24,720 nt of DNA from Pelargonium cotyledonis (Eukaryota > Streptophyta > Magnoliopsida > Geraniales > Geraniaceae): NCBI GenBank assembly GCA_036897625.1, contig JAYMTA010000746.1, positions 1-24,720 on the forward strand, written 5' to 3'. The position numbers were made by a program, and so were the translations under genes. Every line of letters begins with the position of its first letter. Within the stretch, counting starts at the first letter, position 1. Positions 11,036 to 22,103 of the stretch are shown here, one piece after another. The notes under the pieces were generated by a model. The model did not search any database, was not told where the DNA came from, and was given only the letters and a program-made list of their open reading frames with translations.

Positions 11036-11043
11036 TATTTATA
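11036..11043 (-). promoter_or_regulatory. TATA box upstream of the unrecognised minus-strand remnant
   Basis: TATAAATA on the minus strand, in the context GTCTATAAATACC, is placed about 90 bp before the first ATG of the coding-like remnant. The position fits a promoter, but the downstream frame is broken. Confidence 0.35.
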
Positions 11044-11049
11044 GACAAA

Positions 11050-14000
11050 CTACAACACTTAACCAGTTCATCACCCAATGAATTCTCAAAGACGTAACTT
11101 TTAACATCAATGCCAATGGTCCACCGCAATTCAACCTAAAGCAATAATTGACCATATATTAAGCAGTCATGTCATATGTCCATGTCAATTTGGGCCTGTA
11201 ATACTACACGGGGGGAAAGTGTCTGAATGTTGTACACTTGATATGCCATGCGATGGTGTTGTGATGCTTTGGCTATATTGATCGAGTTTTAAATTTCATA
11301 AAGTTCCTTAATTTACGTCATCATTTATTAAGCCCATTTTTTTTACTCTGCTGATTAGCATGCATAAGTAAGTGAAAAGGGTAGGGGAAACAAAAAAACA
11401 ATAATAATTGCATTCTGGAACCCAACCATAGCTTGCATCCACCGTAGTTCGTATACATGTTACTAATAGTTAGCACAATAGATTATGAATGAGAGAGGGC
11501 CCGTGAAGAGTTATTGCGTCCAACCCAAATAGATTTTGTAATTATATTAATTTGCCCCTTAGTGCACTTTTCATATACACAAGCATTTTTTTTTTTTTAT
11601 GAAAATTTGTCAAAGTGTATATGTGATAAATTATAATCAAAACACAGGGTGTCCATTGGTACTCGTCATGAAATTTGTAAACTGTTGCAAAACCCCCATC
11701 AATAATAATTAATCAATGTATACATTTTTCCATTAAAACGAACATAAACATTGAGTAAACATTAGAGAATTGGAACTCAAAACAACAAAACAAATATATT
11801 TAATGAACAACCTATAGTGTCTTCATAAAGAAGACTAGAATCACAAGATTCATACTTCAAATTGGTAGTACCCAAAGAAGGAAACAAAAATAGGACATCA
11901 TAAACTTACAAGTACTAAAACAAAATGTTTAGATGAGATCAAAGAACCCACCGCTGGTATTGACTTAATCACAAAACTCACCAAAACTATCAAATAGTAT
12001 TTTCTGCTATAACATTGTTAGTCCACTGGCGGTTTCCGTCCGTCAATTTAAAGGAATGGACTAAATTGAGACGATTTTGAGACTACTTTGAACTAAACTC
12101 AAACATTCGGCTGAACTTTGGACTGCTACTTATCAGTTGATAGTTTGAAGATTAAATTGGAACGTTTTGGATAGTACACAGACTAAAATGAACCTTTTTT
12201 TCCCACAAAAAAATGTAGGATTTAAACCGAACATGGAGCTCTCAAGTTGCTTTCGGTTGTAGAATTAGATGTACATGCTACTATTGCAGCATTATCTATA
12301 GTTTTTTAATTTTGAAATCATAATTTTTTTTAATACATAAACATTAATGAATTGAAAAATTATTAACCAATTTATTGATGAACTTAAATGGTATGCATAT
12401 GCGGATAAAATATTTTCTCCAAACTTGTTCAAGTTACAATTTAAAATATATGTTTTATATCATACTAAATGGTGGGTCAAAACAATGATTAATTTTGATT
12501 AACTAGCGGGTTGACCGAATCAATATACTTGCAACAAAAAATGAACATTTATTTGAAAACTATGTTAATGTTACCACGCTTGTAAATTTCGAAGACCATC
12601 AATGTTCATATGATGCATTAGTTACATGCAAATTCGCAATAACCGTTAATTAATTTTGAAGAAGTATTGACCAGATGAAAGAGCGATGAGCGATCATCGC
12701 CCTACATCAACAAATATTTACGTGATTGATATGATGTTATATATACATAAATCCAACGGTTCAAAAGTCTAAATTAAAATATCATAATTAAATTCCTTAC
12801 CCACAATCACGCATCAATGTTGAACTGGAAAACTTTGAAGTGAATCAAATTTCTTTAAAAAAAAATGTTTGTTCAAATAGAGATGTAATATTAGTGGGAA
12901 TAGAAATGCAACTAGCATTTCCAATTTTAAAAATCATTTGTGGTCTTAATGCAATGATGACAATGTATATTCTCTTAAAGATTTTTCTACATCGAAAGTC
13001 GCATTGTTTTTTTATAGCATCATCATTATTGCGACTCAATTTGAGTCTCAACAATTATGTTTTTTTGTCTGCCATGTCTGCGGTGGACCTAATGAAAAAA
13101 AATATGCATTGAAGGAACTCAAATAGGCTCCCGAGTCCCAAGCCATTATTATTGTAATTATTTGGTTTGGAATTTGAATTGCCACTTGTCAATTAACTAT
13201 AAATTTGTTTGCCAAAAAAAAATAAAGAATGACTAGACCTTTTTACAACGACTAGACTCGTTTGGGAATTTCATGCATTCAAGGATCCAGCAAAATCTAG
13301 AGTCTCTTTTGTGATCCCCATGCATTTTAATTTGAACCATAAATGCTGATGCTCTTAAAACCCATTTGTGGTCTCAATGCAATTATGAGAATATAGATTC
13401 TTTTAGAGTTTCTAGTACATTAAAAACATTATAAAAAAATAACTGTTTTATGGTCTTAATGCAATGATGACAATGTAGATTCTCAGCCGATTGGTCGCAC
13501 TTCATTCTTAATTATTTATCCGAGATATCGAATACATCCGTTTGGAAAGTTAACAACAATGAATTAAATATGCGTAAAACCCAATGACAATATATCCAAG
13601 CTTGAGTGCTATTGATTACAAGAAGATATAAAAAGCTAAAGTATATGCATGTACATATTGTCACATTCGTCATTAACTTATTACAACGTTTCCATATTTG
13701 CAACACAAATGCATTCTCTGTTATTGCATCTGTTCACCAGCTATATCAAAACAAACATCGGACAAAAGCAAGTAGCGGGTAGAAAATACCTAACCCTACC
13801 CGGAAACCGGACCATAACAATTTTGTATAGATATATTGATTTTAATTATAATTATTTTATGTGATCCAAACTCGTAAAAATGTGAGCCGAGTTTCGGTGT
13901 CCATGATCCTGTCAAAATTGTTGACTTCAATGATGTTTATGACAACTAATTGATGCATCTAACAAGAATATGGAAAATATGTTTGAATATACTCAACTTC

Positions 14001-14330
14001 CACCAAAGTCATTGATCAACTGGTTTGGTATGAGGTGTACGAAACCCGTGTGCACTTAACAATAAATATTGATAACGATATCTTATTGTTGTCTAGAAAG
14101 CAAAGAAGATTGAAACGAATATAAAGTTCAACTCATTTCCTATCAATTTATATTTTTTTTATTTCAATATATTATATTAACATTCCATAGTATAGTAAGT
14201 CAATATCATAAACCAAAAGGATTACTGCAATGTTCACTCTTCCTATGTATACCACTTTGCCTTGTAAACGAGTAAGCAACAAATTTAAAGAAAAAGAACA
14301 TGGGAAGTTTCTTTTTGCATTTAATCAATT
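11050..14330. other. Long AT-rich intergenic tract without recognisable genes
   Basis: Only short frames occur. A stretch near 12026-12190 (CCGTCCGTCAATTTAAAGG..., GGACTAAATTGAG) has the style of a transposon inverted-repeat arm, but no partner was found. Repeats at 12935-13485 are listed separately. I saw no RNA gene. Confidence 0.45.
12935..13485 (+). repeat. Three dispersed copies of a TGGTCTTAATGCAATGATGA-type block
   Basis: Copies lie at about 12935-12984, 13363-13412 and 13448-13485. The first and third share the block through GACAATGTA(T/G)ATTCTC with one mismatch; the second is more diverged. Flanking words (CTCTTAAA, ATTTTT/AGTTTCTA) also recur between copies 1 and 2, indicating local duplication of a longer segment. 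Confidence 0.6.
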
Positions 14331-14539
14331 CCTTACACCTATTTGTTTCATTACCATTTCAGATGGCAAGGACAAGTAATTTGAAAGGATTACTACATGC
14401 AAGCTACAAGGCAGGGTCAGGTGTTGAATTCTTACTATCTTGCAGGACATAAGTTCCCTAATAATTTTGCTCTTAGTTTGGTGTAATTCCTTGCTAACGT
14501 CATCCATTACACACCAGATATATTGTGCAAGCGTCTTAG

Positions 14540-15063
14540 AGAATTATGGTCTTGGTGTGCAGAACTTGAGGTGTATTGCCTTAAGTCGAATTGGTTCCAC
14601 CACAAGTTTGAAAGGGGAATAGACTATTAGAAAGCATTGAACAACATATCGTGGTGTGTTGCTGGAGTGGTTTTGGAATTGTACTCCGTTTCGGATGTTG
14701 TATATAATGGTAAGTGTATCTATCCAGATGTTAGAATATGGATGCATATTGTTGGAATTCCAATGGAAATGATTGATAGAATGTAGGAAAAAAAAACTAG
14801 CCTCTAATTCAGTGGGTACTGTTATCGGTGAAGATGCACCCTTGGATGAGCAGGACTTTAAGACCTTCCTGCGGGTTCGTATGGCGATAAATATTGAAGA
14901 ACCTCTCATTGCTGGGTGTTAACTAAAACAACCCAATGGAGAAGAAATTTTGACGACATTCCGAGATGAGAGGGTTGTAAAAATATGCATGTAATGTGGC
15001 CACATAGGACACATGGCTCGTCAATGTCAAAATATGATCGATGATGTGGTTCCCAATACAAAG
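14540..15063 (+). pseudogene. LINE ORF1-type DUF4283/zinc-knuckle remnant, copy 1
   Basis: The decayed frame reads in order WFHHKFERG (14592 on), an in-frame stop, VRIWMHIVGIPMEMIDRM, FLRVRMAINIEEPLI, then a CCHC zinc knuckle at 14986-15027 (C-M-stop-C-GHIG-H-MARQ-C). This order, from the F-x-F-x-H motif through P(V)-x-IW-V-x-I-x-GIP to the CX2CX4HX4C knuckle, is that of the DUF4283 plus zf-CCHC_4 proteins found mostly in plant LINE ORF1. Several stops and shifts (for example CAA to TAA inside the knuckle) show that it is dead. No reverse transcriptase domain was found nearby. Confidence 0.72.
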
Positions 15064-15289
15064 TTTAGTTGTAGATGAGGTGGATGAGAATGCATGTGGT
15101 TGCATATCGCACTGATTCATACGTTCCTATGATTAATGAGAATATTAGGGTTTCGTATAGAAGGTATAATGTTAGCGGTGCAGTTAATCGTTAAATAGTA
15201 TTTTGTATTAATACAAGGTTCAATTTCTACAAAAAAATTATTTATTGCATATCATCCAAATCAGTAAATAGATTTTCGCATATTATATC

Positions 15290-15595
15290 CAATGTGGCAC
15301 TCTTGTAGGTAAAACAGTAGCAACGCTTTGAACTTGATTCTTCTACTAATCTCATTACATTTTTGGTTCACTATACTAATTTGACGGTGCAATCTGGTCT
15401 GCTCCGCCATTGGGAGCTACTTGGATCGTATGCTCATCGTGATGATGTGATGGAGGTTTGGGTGCAATTTCGTTGTGATCAAGTAATGCAACTTTGTTAT
15501 ATTTGTGGATGTTTAAGGCACCTCCATGGTGATTGTGTAAAGAGTGTCTTTGAGATTTCAGCGTCTTATTATTCTTTGCTTGCGGGTCGATGACA
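15290..15595 (+). pseudogene. LINE ORF1-type zinc-knuckle remnant, copy 2
   Basis: A second, separate decayed copy of the same family. GTLVGKTVATL near 15296 corresponds to the segment before the FLR motif. From 15363 the frame is open through VWVQFRCDQVMQLC into a complete knuckle, CYICGCLRHLHGDC (15495-15536; CX2CX4HX4C), ending at the TGA at 15591-15593. Its residues differ from copy 1, so the two are not a recent duplication. The DNA to about 16370 may be a decayed ORF1 tail but shows no motif I recognise. Confidence 0.65.
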
Positions 15596-15599
15596 ATGG

Positions 15600-16400
15600 C
15601 CTATTGTTTCTGACTTAAGGTCGGACACCACTCTTCCTCTATTTTTAAGGGATATGCATGTTGGAGTGTCAACAATAGAAATATTGGTTATCGACACTCT
15701 AGTACTCCCGCTCCCCGTGTGACATCTTTGCCTTGCCAATTTTTGCCTGCTCAAACCCGTCGGTTGATCGTCTTCTGCCTAAGGAGATTTTGATAGAACA
15801 AAACGTTCAAATTAAAGATGATCGGAATTATGACGAATGCCCTACGTAGGATTCTTCGAATTTCAAGTTTGGTGAGTCATCATCGGCTTAGTTGATTCGA
15901 CCATTCCTACTGCTACTCTACTTAGAGAGATTAATGGTTGTTGATATTATTCTGCTTATCATTCTTGAATTGATCATGTTTCCATTCTTCCTGTAAATTC
16001 TGATGACTCTCTTACAACACATCTGGCGGATTTCCATTCATCCATTGATCTCTCAAAGACCTTCGAATCGTAAGGGATAGATGAGACACTATGTGATCTA
16101 AGTATTCTCCACGTGAAATCCTCCAATCACCATGTTCTTCCATATGCAGTGGTTTTTTCTAGAGACTCGGCCTCGCCTTTGGGCATGAATTTTTCTTTGA
16201 TGGGACGTTGGATCAAGTTGTGACTATTGTGTCTGCGGGACCGTTGGAGCAAATGTTGTCTTATCTATCTTCTAGGGCTGGGTTAGAATCCATTGAGATT
16301 GGAGAGTACCACAAGGGCGCTAACTGTGGGGCTGGGTTGCAATATTTTCTCACACATTTCTGTAATTTTATATTATTCAACTACTTAATATTCTATTTGT
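15600..16400 (+). other. Decayed sequence downstream of the zinc-knuckle copy
   Basis: Many short broken frames and fairly coding-like base composition compared with the AT-rich DNA after 16380, but no recognisable domain. It is possibly the remainder of the LINE-type element. Confidence 0.3.
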
Positions 16401-16444
16401 AATTGATAAGCATATTATTACAAGTGCCTAAGCAGCATAGGTAT

Positions 16445-16577
16445 AAATACTTTATAATATGGACCATAATTCAAAAACTCATGTTTGAAGTCAACATTAG
16501 ATTTTAACACAACAAGATTTTACTTAAATCAACTACTTGATCCATTAGATACAAATACTTTATAATATGGACCATAA
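16445..16577 (+). repeat. 25-bp perfect direct repeat, 108 bp apart
   Basis: AAATACTTTATAATATGGAC (continuing CATAA) occurs at 16445-16469 and again at 16553-16577. Confidence 0.8.
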
Positions 16578-16870
16578 GTACTTTCAAGACTACTTATTCT
16601 CTTAAGCATTCTCAAATTCGATTTATATAACATTTATTGTTCATTTGTGAAACAGTAAATTAAAGTTACATGTTGTATAAATACCACTTGTAAAGATCCA
16701 TAACACACATATACATTGACAACAACAACACAAACAAAAGAAAAAATGCTTAGCCCACATCCAAAGATATATGTGGCCCACACGATACGAGAAACTTGTG
16801 TTTTGCCCAACCCAAACTACACAAACAATTGTGATAATAAAGTCTAATTCAAAATTGAATAAGCGAACAA

Positions 16871-16965
16871 ACTACTAAAACCTAGTGTTAGGCCCAAACC
16901 AACATTAAATTCAACCATACTACTATAAATTAGTGTTAGGCCCAAACCAAAATTCATTATAAACC
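16871..16965 (+). repeat. 48-bp diverged tandem duplication
   Basis: ACTACTAAAACCTAGTGTTA at 16871 and ACTACTATAAATTAGTGTTA at 16919 both continue with GGCCCAAACCAA and A(C/A)ATT. Two copies only. Confidence 0.75.
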
Positions 16966-17847
16966 TCTAGAAAAATTGATAAAAATTTTATGGTCCACCA
17001 TGCTTCAAACGATGGCACATTCCATCAACTACGAAATAATTACTGTTAAACTAGTATTGCCCATATGCTCTATGATATATTGCAAAGTATATGATGTCTC
17101 CTTAGGCCATGGCTTATGTCTGTCAACTTCATAATCGTAATTTTACATTTGAACTCATTTCTTTATTAGCATAACTATTCTTCCACCATAAAGCAATGCA
17201 AAAAGAAGATTACACATAGCCATGCGCCCAAAAACACACATTCAACTAGCTACAGATCATATCATATCTATGTCCATCGCTATTGCTATACTTCATACTA
17301 AAATTTCAAACTACCACTCCCAACATCCATACATTTGATTACAATAGTATATGATAATTATCATTATTACTAAACACAATATCAGGGGTTTTATGATGTT
17401 GGACTCAAACATTTCCTGCACATGAATGTTCAGCCCACTGCAACATGACCCATCATGTTATACTTGGCCGCCACCTTCTACAAATGAACTCTCAATTCCA
17501 AACTTCTTTGCATGTCATTGTTCTCGAAGATGATGAATCAAGTTTGCATATATTAGATGTGGCTCCGGATCACACCATTTTCAAAACTGACAGCCTTCCT
17601 ATGCCGAAACATTACAACTTTGAACATCATATTTATAATTTAATCACACTAACAACTTCAAGCCATAACTTACAAGAGAATCCATCATATGCATGGGTTT
17701 TCATTTGTCCATGATGTAATTCTTGGCGCTCTTAACCTGCACTTGCATTTGACTTTGTGACCATCATATGCGAGAAACCGCTCTTTTTTAAATCTCTTCA
17801 TATCATAATACACAACAAATTTGTTCATTTTCTTCACCAAATGAACA
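16966..17847. other. AT-rich spacer
   Basis: One ATG-initiated frame of 89 codons at 17445-17714 (plus) is open but unrecognised. It contains LHVIVLEDDESSLHILDVAP, which is protein-like, so an exon fragment cannot be excluded. Nothing else was seen. Confidence 0.35.
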
Positions 17848-17857
17848 CAATAACATA
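17848..17857 (+). repeat. Left target-site duplication CAATAACATA
   Basis: Ten bases identical to 18786-18795, directly abutting the left end of the Mutator-like element. Confidence 0.85.
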
Positions 17858-18148
17858 GATTTTAACTCCACTGTAGTCCTTGAAGAATACCATTTATTCC
17901 GTAGGGGTCTCTGAACTTTATTTTGTTCCGCAGCAGTCCCGGTACTTTACATTTTGTTCCGCAGGGGTCACTGCCGTTAGTTTTTGGATGGAATCCGTTA
18001 ACTATGATGACGTGGCACATTTTTTTAATAAAAAATTCATTTTTATGTGAAATTACCATTATACCCTCATTTATTTTTCAAATTTTATAAAATGTGCCAT
18101 TTATTTTTTTTTCTCTCCTCACACTTTCCGACACACTTTTCGCCCGGC

Positions 18149-18174
18149 GGTCTCTCTCTCTCTCCTTCCTCTCG

Positions 18175-18213
<39 letters not shown>
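18149..18213 (+). repeat. (CT)n microsatellite inside the Mutator-like element
   Basis: A nearly pure CT tract, longest between about 18178 and 18213, separates the left arm from the GC-rich cargo. Confidence 0.9.
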
Positions 18214-18218
<5 letters not shown>

Positions 18219-18219
18219 G

Positions 18220-18500
18220 TTCATCAAAGCAGAGGGATGCGACGGTGGCAGTGAAGGGCGGTGGAGCTCCATCGATGTCCACGGCTGAGGGAGCTGGGCG
18301 GTGCGGAGGTCTGGCCGGTGAGCTTCGTCGGCATCGGGGAGTGGCGTCGGAGGGGCATATCTCGTTGGTTTCTCCGGTGGTGGCTTCGGGCGGATCAGGG
18401 GATGACAGTGAGAGCGCATCGTCCTTCGTCTTCGCCGGAGCTCCTTTCTCACTGTTTGTTGGCGGCGGCACAGCACAGGAAAAGAGGGAGGAAAGAAAAG
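18220..18500. other. GC-rich exon-like cargo of the Mutator-like element
   Basis: This block is far richer in G and C than its surroundings and is open in several frames on both strands. On the plus strand a frame runs to 18523 with MSTAEGAGRCGGLAGELRRH in its middle; on the minus strand another runs down to 18085. It looks like captured 5'-leader and first-exon DNA of a cellular gene, as in Pack-MULEs, but I cannot name a donor. The long plus and minus frames both begin at GTG within the inverted arms rather than at ATG, so they are not evidence of a working gene. Confidence 0.5.
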
Positions 18501-18785
18501 TAGGGGTTAGGTTTTTAAATTGAAGGTATAATGGTAATTTCACATAAAAATTAGGGTTTAATTTAATTAAAATGAGGGTATAATGGTAATTTTACATAAA
18601 AAATGAATTTTATATTAAAAAAATGTGTCACGTTAGCATAGTTAACGGATTCCATCCAAAATTTAACGGAAGAGACTTTAGCGGAACAAAATGTATAATG
18701 CAAGGACTGCTACGGAACAAATCAAAGTTCAGGGATCCATACGGAATAAATGATATACTTCAAGGATTACAATAGAGTTAAAACC

Positions 18786-18795
18786 CAATAACATA
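18786..18795 (+). repeat. Right target-site duplication CAATAACATA
   Basis: Ten bases identical to 17848-17857, directly abutting the right end of the Mutator-like element. Confidence 0.85.
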
Positions 18796-19400
18796 TATCA
18801 TTCTTCATATTTTATTATTTAGTCAACCAACAATTACATATTATTCTACCATTCATGCCATCATATATAAAGCAATTATTATCATCATTATTAAACTCAT
18901 ATCATTTGGTTACTTTTTAATTTTTTATTCCGCATGCCATCAAATCATTATTACTTTACAATATTTTATTATGCATGCCATCACATCAATTCCTATTTTT
19001 TTCTTTTTTATTCACAATGACCTGTAACCAAGTCTTACCCAACTCATTCATCTCTTTCCTCGAGCCGCTCCTATGCCCACACCATCTACCTTCAATATGT
19101 GTCTAATATTGATCCACACTAGCTACATACATTTGACATGCATTAAAGTACATGAACATATCGTTTGTCATTTTTTTTCCCAACAAACATCTATCGATGG
19201 GAAAAATAATCATATCTATTTATTAGGAGAAATGATGGTTGGAGACTTGCACATTTTTTTAAATTATATTTAGCCCTTAATTATAAATCTACATGTATTT
19301 AGCTCTTGCATTGAACAATATTTTTATTTTATTCACATTGTTCAATTGTTGCATGTTAATTTGTGTAGTGTCAGCTATTAAAGGCACATCATCATGCAAA
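18796..19400. other. AT-rich spacer
   Basis: No gene or terminal repeat seen. ATGCCATCA-type words recur loosely (18856, 18935, 18976). Confidence 0.4.
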
Positions 19401-21000
19401 CTTATAGTAATGGGGTAATTACAGATAACAATACGTACTTGTTGGTTTTTAGGATCATTACCCTTTCCCTAGGGTAGTGTCCTACAAACTAATGGTTACT
19501 TATGTAGTGGGATTCTTGAATAAATTTACTATGGGATTAGGACCTTTAATTTAAGGTGGAAATCCATAGTTGAAAGCCACTAAAATTGGTTGAAATAAAT
19601 GGGATTAATTTAATTGAGTTTATCTCATTAAATGAGATAAGTGTGCAATTTGAGAATCTCACATTGTCTAAAAAGAAGATGTTTGTAGTGTTTAAATGCA
19701 CTTGGACTTCTAATATTGTCAAACAAGTATTAGAGTGGCACAACGGGCCAAGCCCACATGCGCGTGCTCACTCGCCTCATCTCGACACGTCACGGCACAG
19801 CCAGCCGAACGGTCTCGGGTCGAGGGCTTCTATCTTTTTGGGCTGAAAACAAATTGGGCTTCAGATTTGAGTCATCTAGTGACTCTTCATATTCTATAAC
19901 AGTTCATTAAAGCATGCAATTATTTGGGCCATTTTTTGCTTTTAATTCCCTGAATTAAGAGCCCATGTTAATTGCTGCTTTCATTCAGCTGTCACAATAT
20001 GTGTCCAACCAGCCTCTATATAAGGCACATATCCTCTCTTGCTCACTCACATGTTTTCACAGAATCACCAGATAATTTGTGAGTTTTAATCAGTTTGTGA
20101 AAGCAATCTGTCCGTGGTGGTTCTCGCTTGCTGGAGGTATGCTTGGGTGTAGTGGTCGCTTGAGACTCGTGGTAGAAGGTTCATTTTGACGAGGCTGTTC
20201 ACGGATTATCCTGACGAGGAGATTGTCGGGACCTGTGCACGTGAGAGGGGACAATATCTTCTTAAGGCCAGCTCTTTTTCAAGAGTGATCTGTGCGTTCG
20301 TTCCTTTAGTTACTTATTCTGCTTTACCTTTTCTTATTCTATTTCGCGTTTACTTTTCCTTATTGTTGTTCACTTTTGCTTCGTTGCCTGCTTCTTTGTT
20401 CGTGCCTCTGTTGTCTCGTTGTTTTTTTCTTTCGGCTATCTGTTTTTATCTCCTTCTTCTCATCTTATTTTGTCCTGCTATAAAATCGTTTTCACAAACT
20501 GTTTTGCATAAAAAACTAGTTTCGCCAAAATCTGTTTTTTCAAAACTTGGATTTTAATTAAACTGTTTTTCCCTAAAACTTTGTTACTCTATTTTACTTG
20601 TTTTATTCAAAACTGTTTTTCCAATATTTTTTTTAACTAAACCGTTATTTCCTAAAATTTGTTTTCGAACTAACTTGGTTTTATTACATTCAGTTTTTCC
20701 AAAACCTGGTTTCCTAAAACCTTGTTCTATTCGGTTGTGGTTCGTGTTTGCCTTTTCCCTTTTACCTCGTTATCTTTTATTGTTCTTGGTGAATTTGGTA
20801 TACTTTGTAACCTGGATAATTCACTAATAACGTAAACTTGGTTTATCTCTAAAATCTTGTGTGTGCCCTTTAATTGGACGTTGCGTGTTACCTATTTATC
20901 GTAAAATTTAGACAACAGTACTTTCATCTTAAAACAAATATATTCCTAAAACTTTTAGTCTCGACAGATAACCCCTATATATTTTCCCATTCACTATTCT
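19400..21000 (+). mobile_element. Decayed LTR of a retrotransposon (5' LTR candidate)
   Basis: Boundaries are approximate. The segment has LTR-like organisation: an AT-rich U3 with ATCTCATTAAATGAGATAA (an inverted-repeat word at 19621), a GC-rich block (19740-19830), a TATATAAGG box at 20017-20025, a leader-like stretch, then a long T-rich U5-like region (20280-20900) of repeated TTTTCC/AAAACTTG words. Right after it, ATTGGCACCGCTATAGAAAC at 21005 resembles the Gypsy primer-binding motif ATTGGCGCCGTCTGTGG with transitions and a 1-bp loss. No gag or pol was found downstream, because other insertions follow. Superfamily is uncertain. Confidence 0.4.
20017..20025 (+). promoter_or_regulatory. TATA box within the LTR-like segment
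   Basis: TATATAAGG in the context CCAGCCTCTATATAAGGCAC, followed by CTCTCTTGCTCACTCAC, which looks like a transcription-start and leader region. Confidence 0.45.
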
Positions 21001-21049
21001 GTTATTGGCACCGCTATAGAAACACAAGTATAACCTCATATTATTGAGT

Positions 21050-22070
21050 TAACTCTAACAAGACAAGCCCTTGCGTTTGAGGGGGGAGAAGAAGCAAAAA
21101 TACAAAAATACAAAAATAAAAATTCAGCCACTCATTTCTCTCTCTCCAAACCCTAATATGAATTGCAAAGGGGCAAGGCCAGCAATAGATGTGAACGCCA
21201 GAGGAGGTCACAGTTCTTGACCAGTCAGCGCCGTCGAGCAGCATGGTCAATACCGTATGCTCCGGTCACGATCTGCTTTATGCTCAACGAGCCCAACAAG
21301 GCCATCGGCTTCCTCCATTCACGCTCACAACCATATCGTCGGTGACGACAGAGGAGACGGTGATGACGTGGTGGGCTGCTCGCGGAGTCGACGACGGCGC
21401 CTGTAGGCATCCTCTTCTCTCACGGTGACCTCTGCTTCAGCGAGATATGTCCCTCTCTCTCCAGCAACACAACTTATTGATGAACTAAAAAATTGTTGTG
21501 TTGAACCAAAATAAATTGATAAACAAATTTTTTTCATTTTCATTTTTACTGACTATGGATTGCTGGGTTGAAACAAAATAATTGAGAACAACAAAATTGA
21601 GAAATTTGGATTCCTATGTTTATAACAAAAAAATTGAGAAATTGGATTTTTGTATTGTTGACTGATGTTCTTTGTTTGTTTATAGTTAGTGTATGGGGAA
21701 ATAGACAATTAAGAAAGAAAAAAATTAAACCAAAAAATTTCAATTTTGAGCAAAAAAAATATTTGTCGGAATCTACAAATTGGTGCTGAAACGTTAAACA
21801 GTTGAAGTTTTCGGCACTGAAATATTCATTGTTCGTTGTTCTTCATTTGCCTTGAATATGTGATGGAGAAAGAATAGTTTGAGAATTTAATAAAATAAAT
21901 GAAAAGGTTTCAAATGGTCCCTGAACTATCCATTCGTGTCAATATAGTCCATCAACTATCAAACGTGCCGATTTAGTACATAAGTTATAACTGAAACAAT
22001 AAACTTGATCATTCTAGTGGAGGAAAAACTAATTAACCCATACATATGTATATGGATTAAAGACAATTTT
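21050..22070. other. Mixed segment with a GC-rich exon-like island
   Basis: 21140-21450 is GC-rich, follows a TCTCTCTCTCC tract and an AAACCCTAA telo-box-like word, and has coding-like composition in several short frames, but no domain I recognise and no continuous ATG frame above 70 codons. 21480-21770 is AT-rich with repeated AAAATTGAGAAATT words. 21905-21990 (TGGTCCCTGAACTATCC...) has the style of a transposon inverted-repeat arm, but I found no partner. Confidence 0.35.
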
Positions 22071-22103
22071 GTTATCCAAAGTTTGGCCAAAATCTAGATT
22101 TAG

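Larger units (their letters stand above)
17858..18785. mobile_element. Mutator-like (Pack-MULE-like) non-autonomous element with long inverted ends
   Basis: The 928-bp element is bounded by inverted arms of about 215 bp: 17858-18072 and 18569-18785. The termini are GATTTTAACTCCACTGTAGT on the left and GGTTTTAACTCTATTGTAAT as the complement of the right. The arms share TCCTTGAAG, TTTATTCCGTA, TTTTGTTCCGC, TTGGATGGAATCCGTTAACT and ACCATTATACCCTCATTT. It is flanked by an identical 10-bp direct repeat, CAATAACATA, at 17848-17857 and 18786-18795. Long inverted ends with a 9-11 bp target duplication are the hallmark of MULEs. Between the arms lie a (CT)n tract (18149-18213) and GC-rich exon-like DNA (18220-18500). 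No transposase is present. A second partial copy of the arm's inner edge sits at 18524-18550. Confidence 0.85.

Noticed and set aside
15600-16400. Possible reverse transcriptase domain after the zinc knuckles
   Set aside because: I looked for the Y/F-x-DD core and surrounding motifs in the broken frames and saw none.
20186-20557. 123-codon plus-strand frame with hydrophobic Phe/Leu-rich sequence
   Set aside because: It lies in the T-rich part of an LTR-like segment; the hydrophobicity follows from T-rich codons and no family is recognised.
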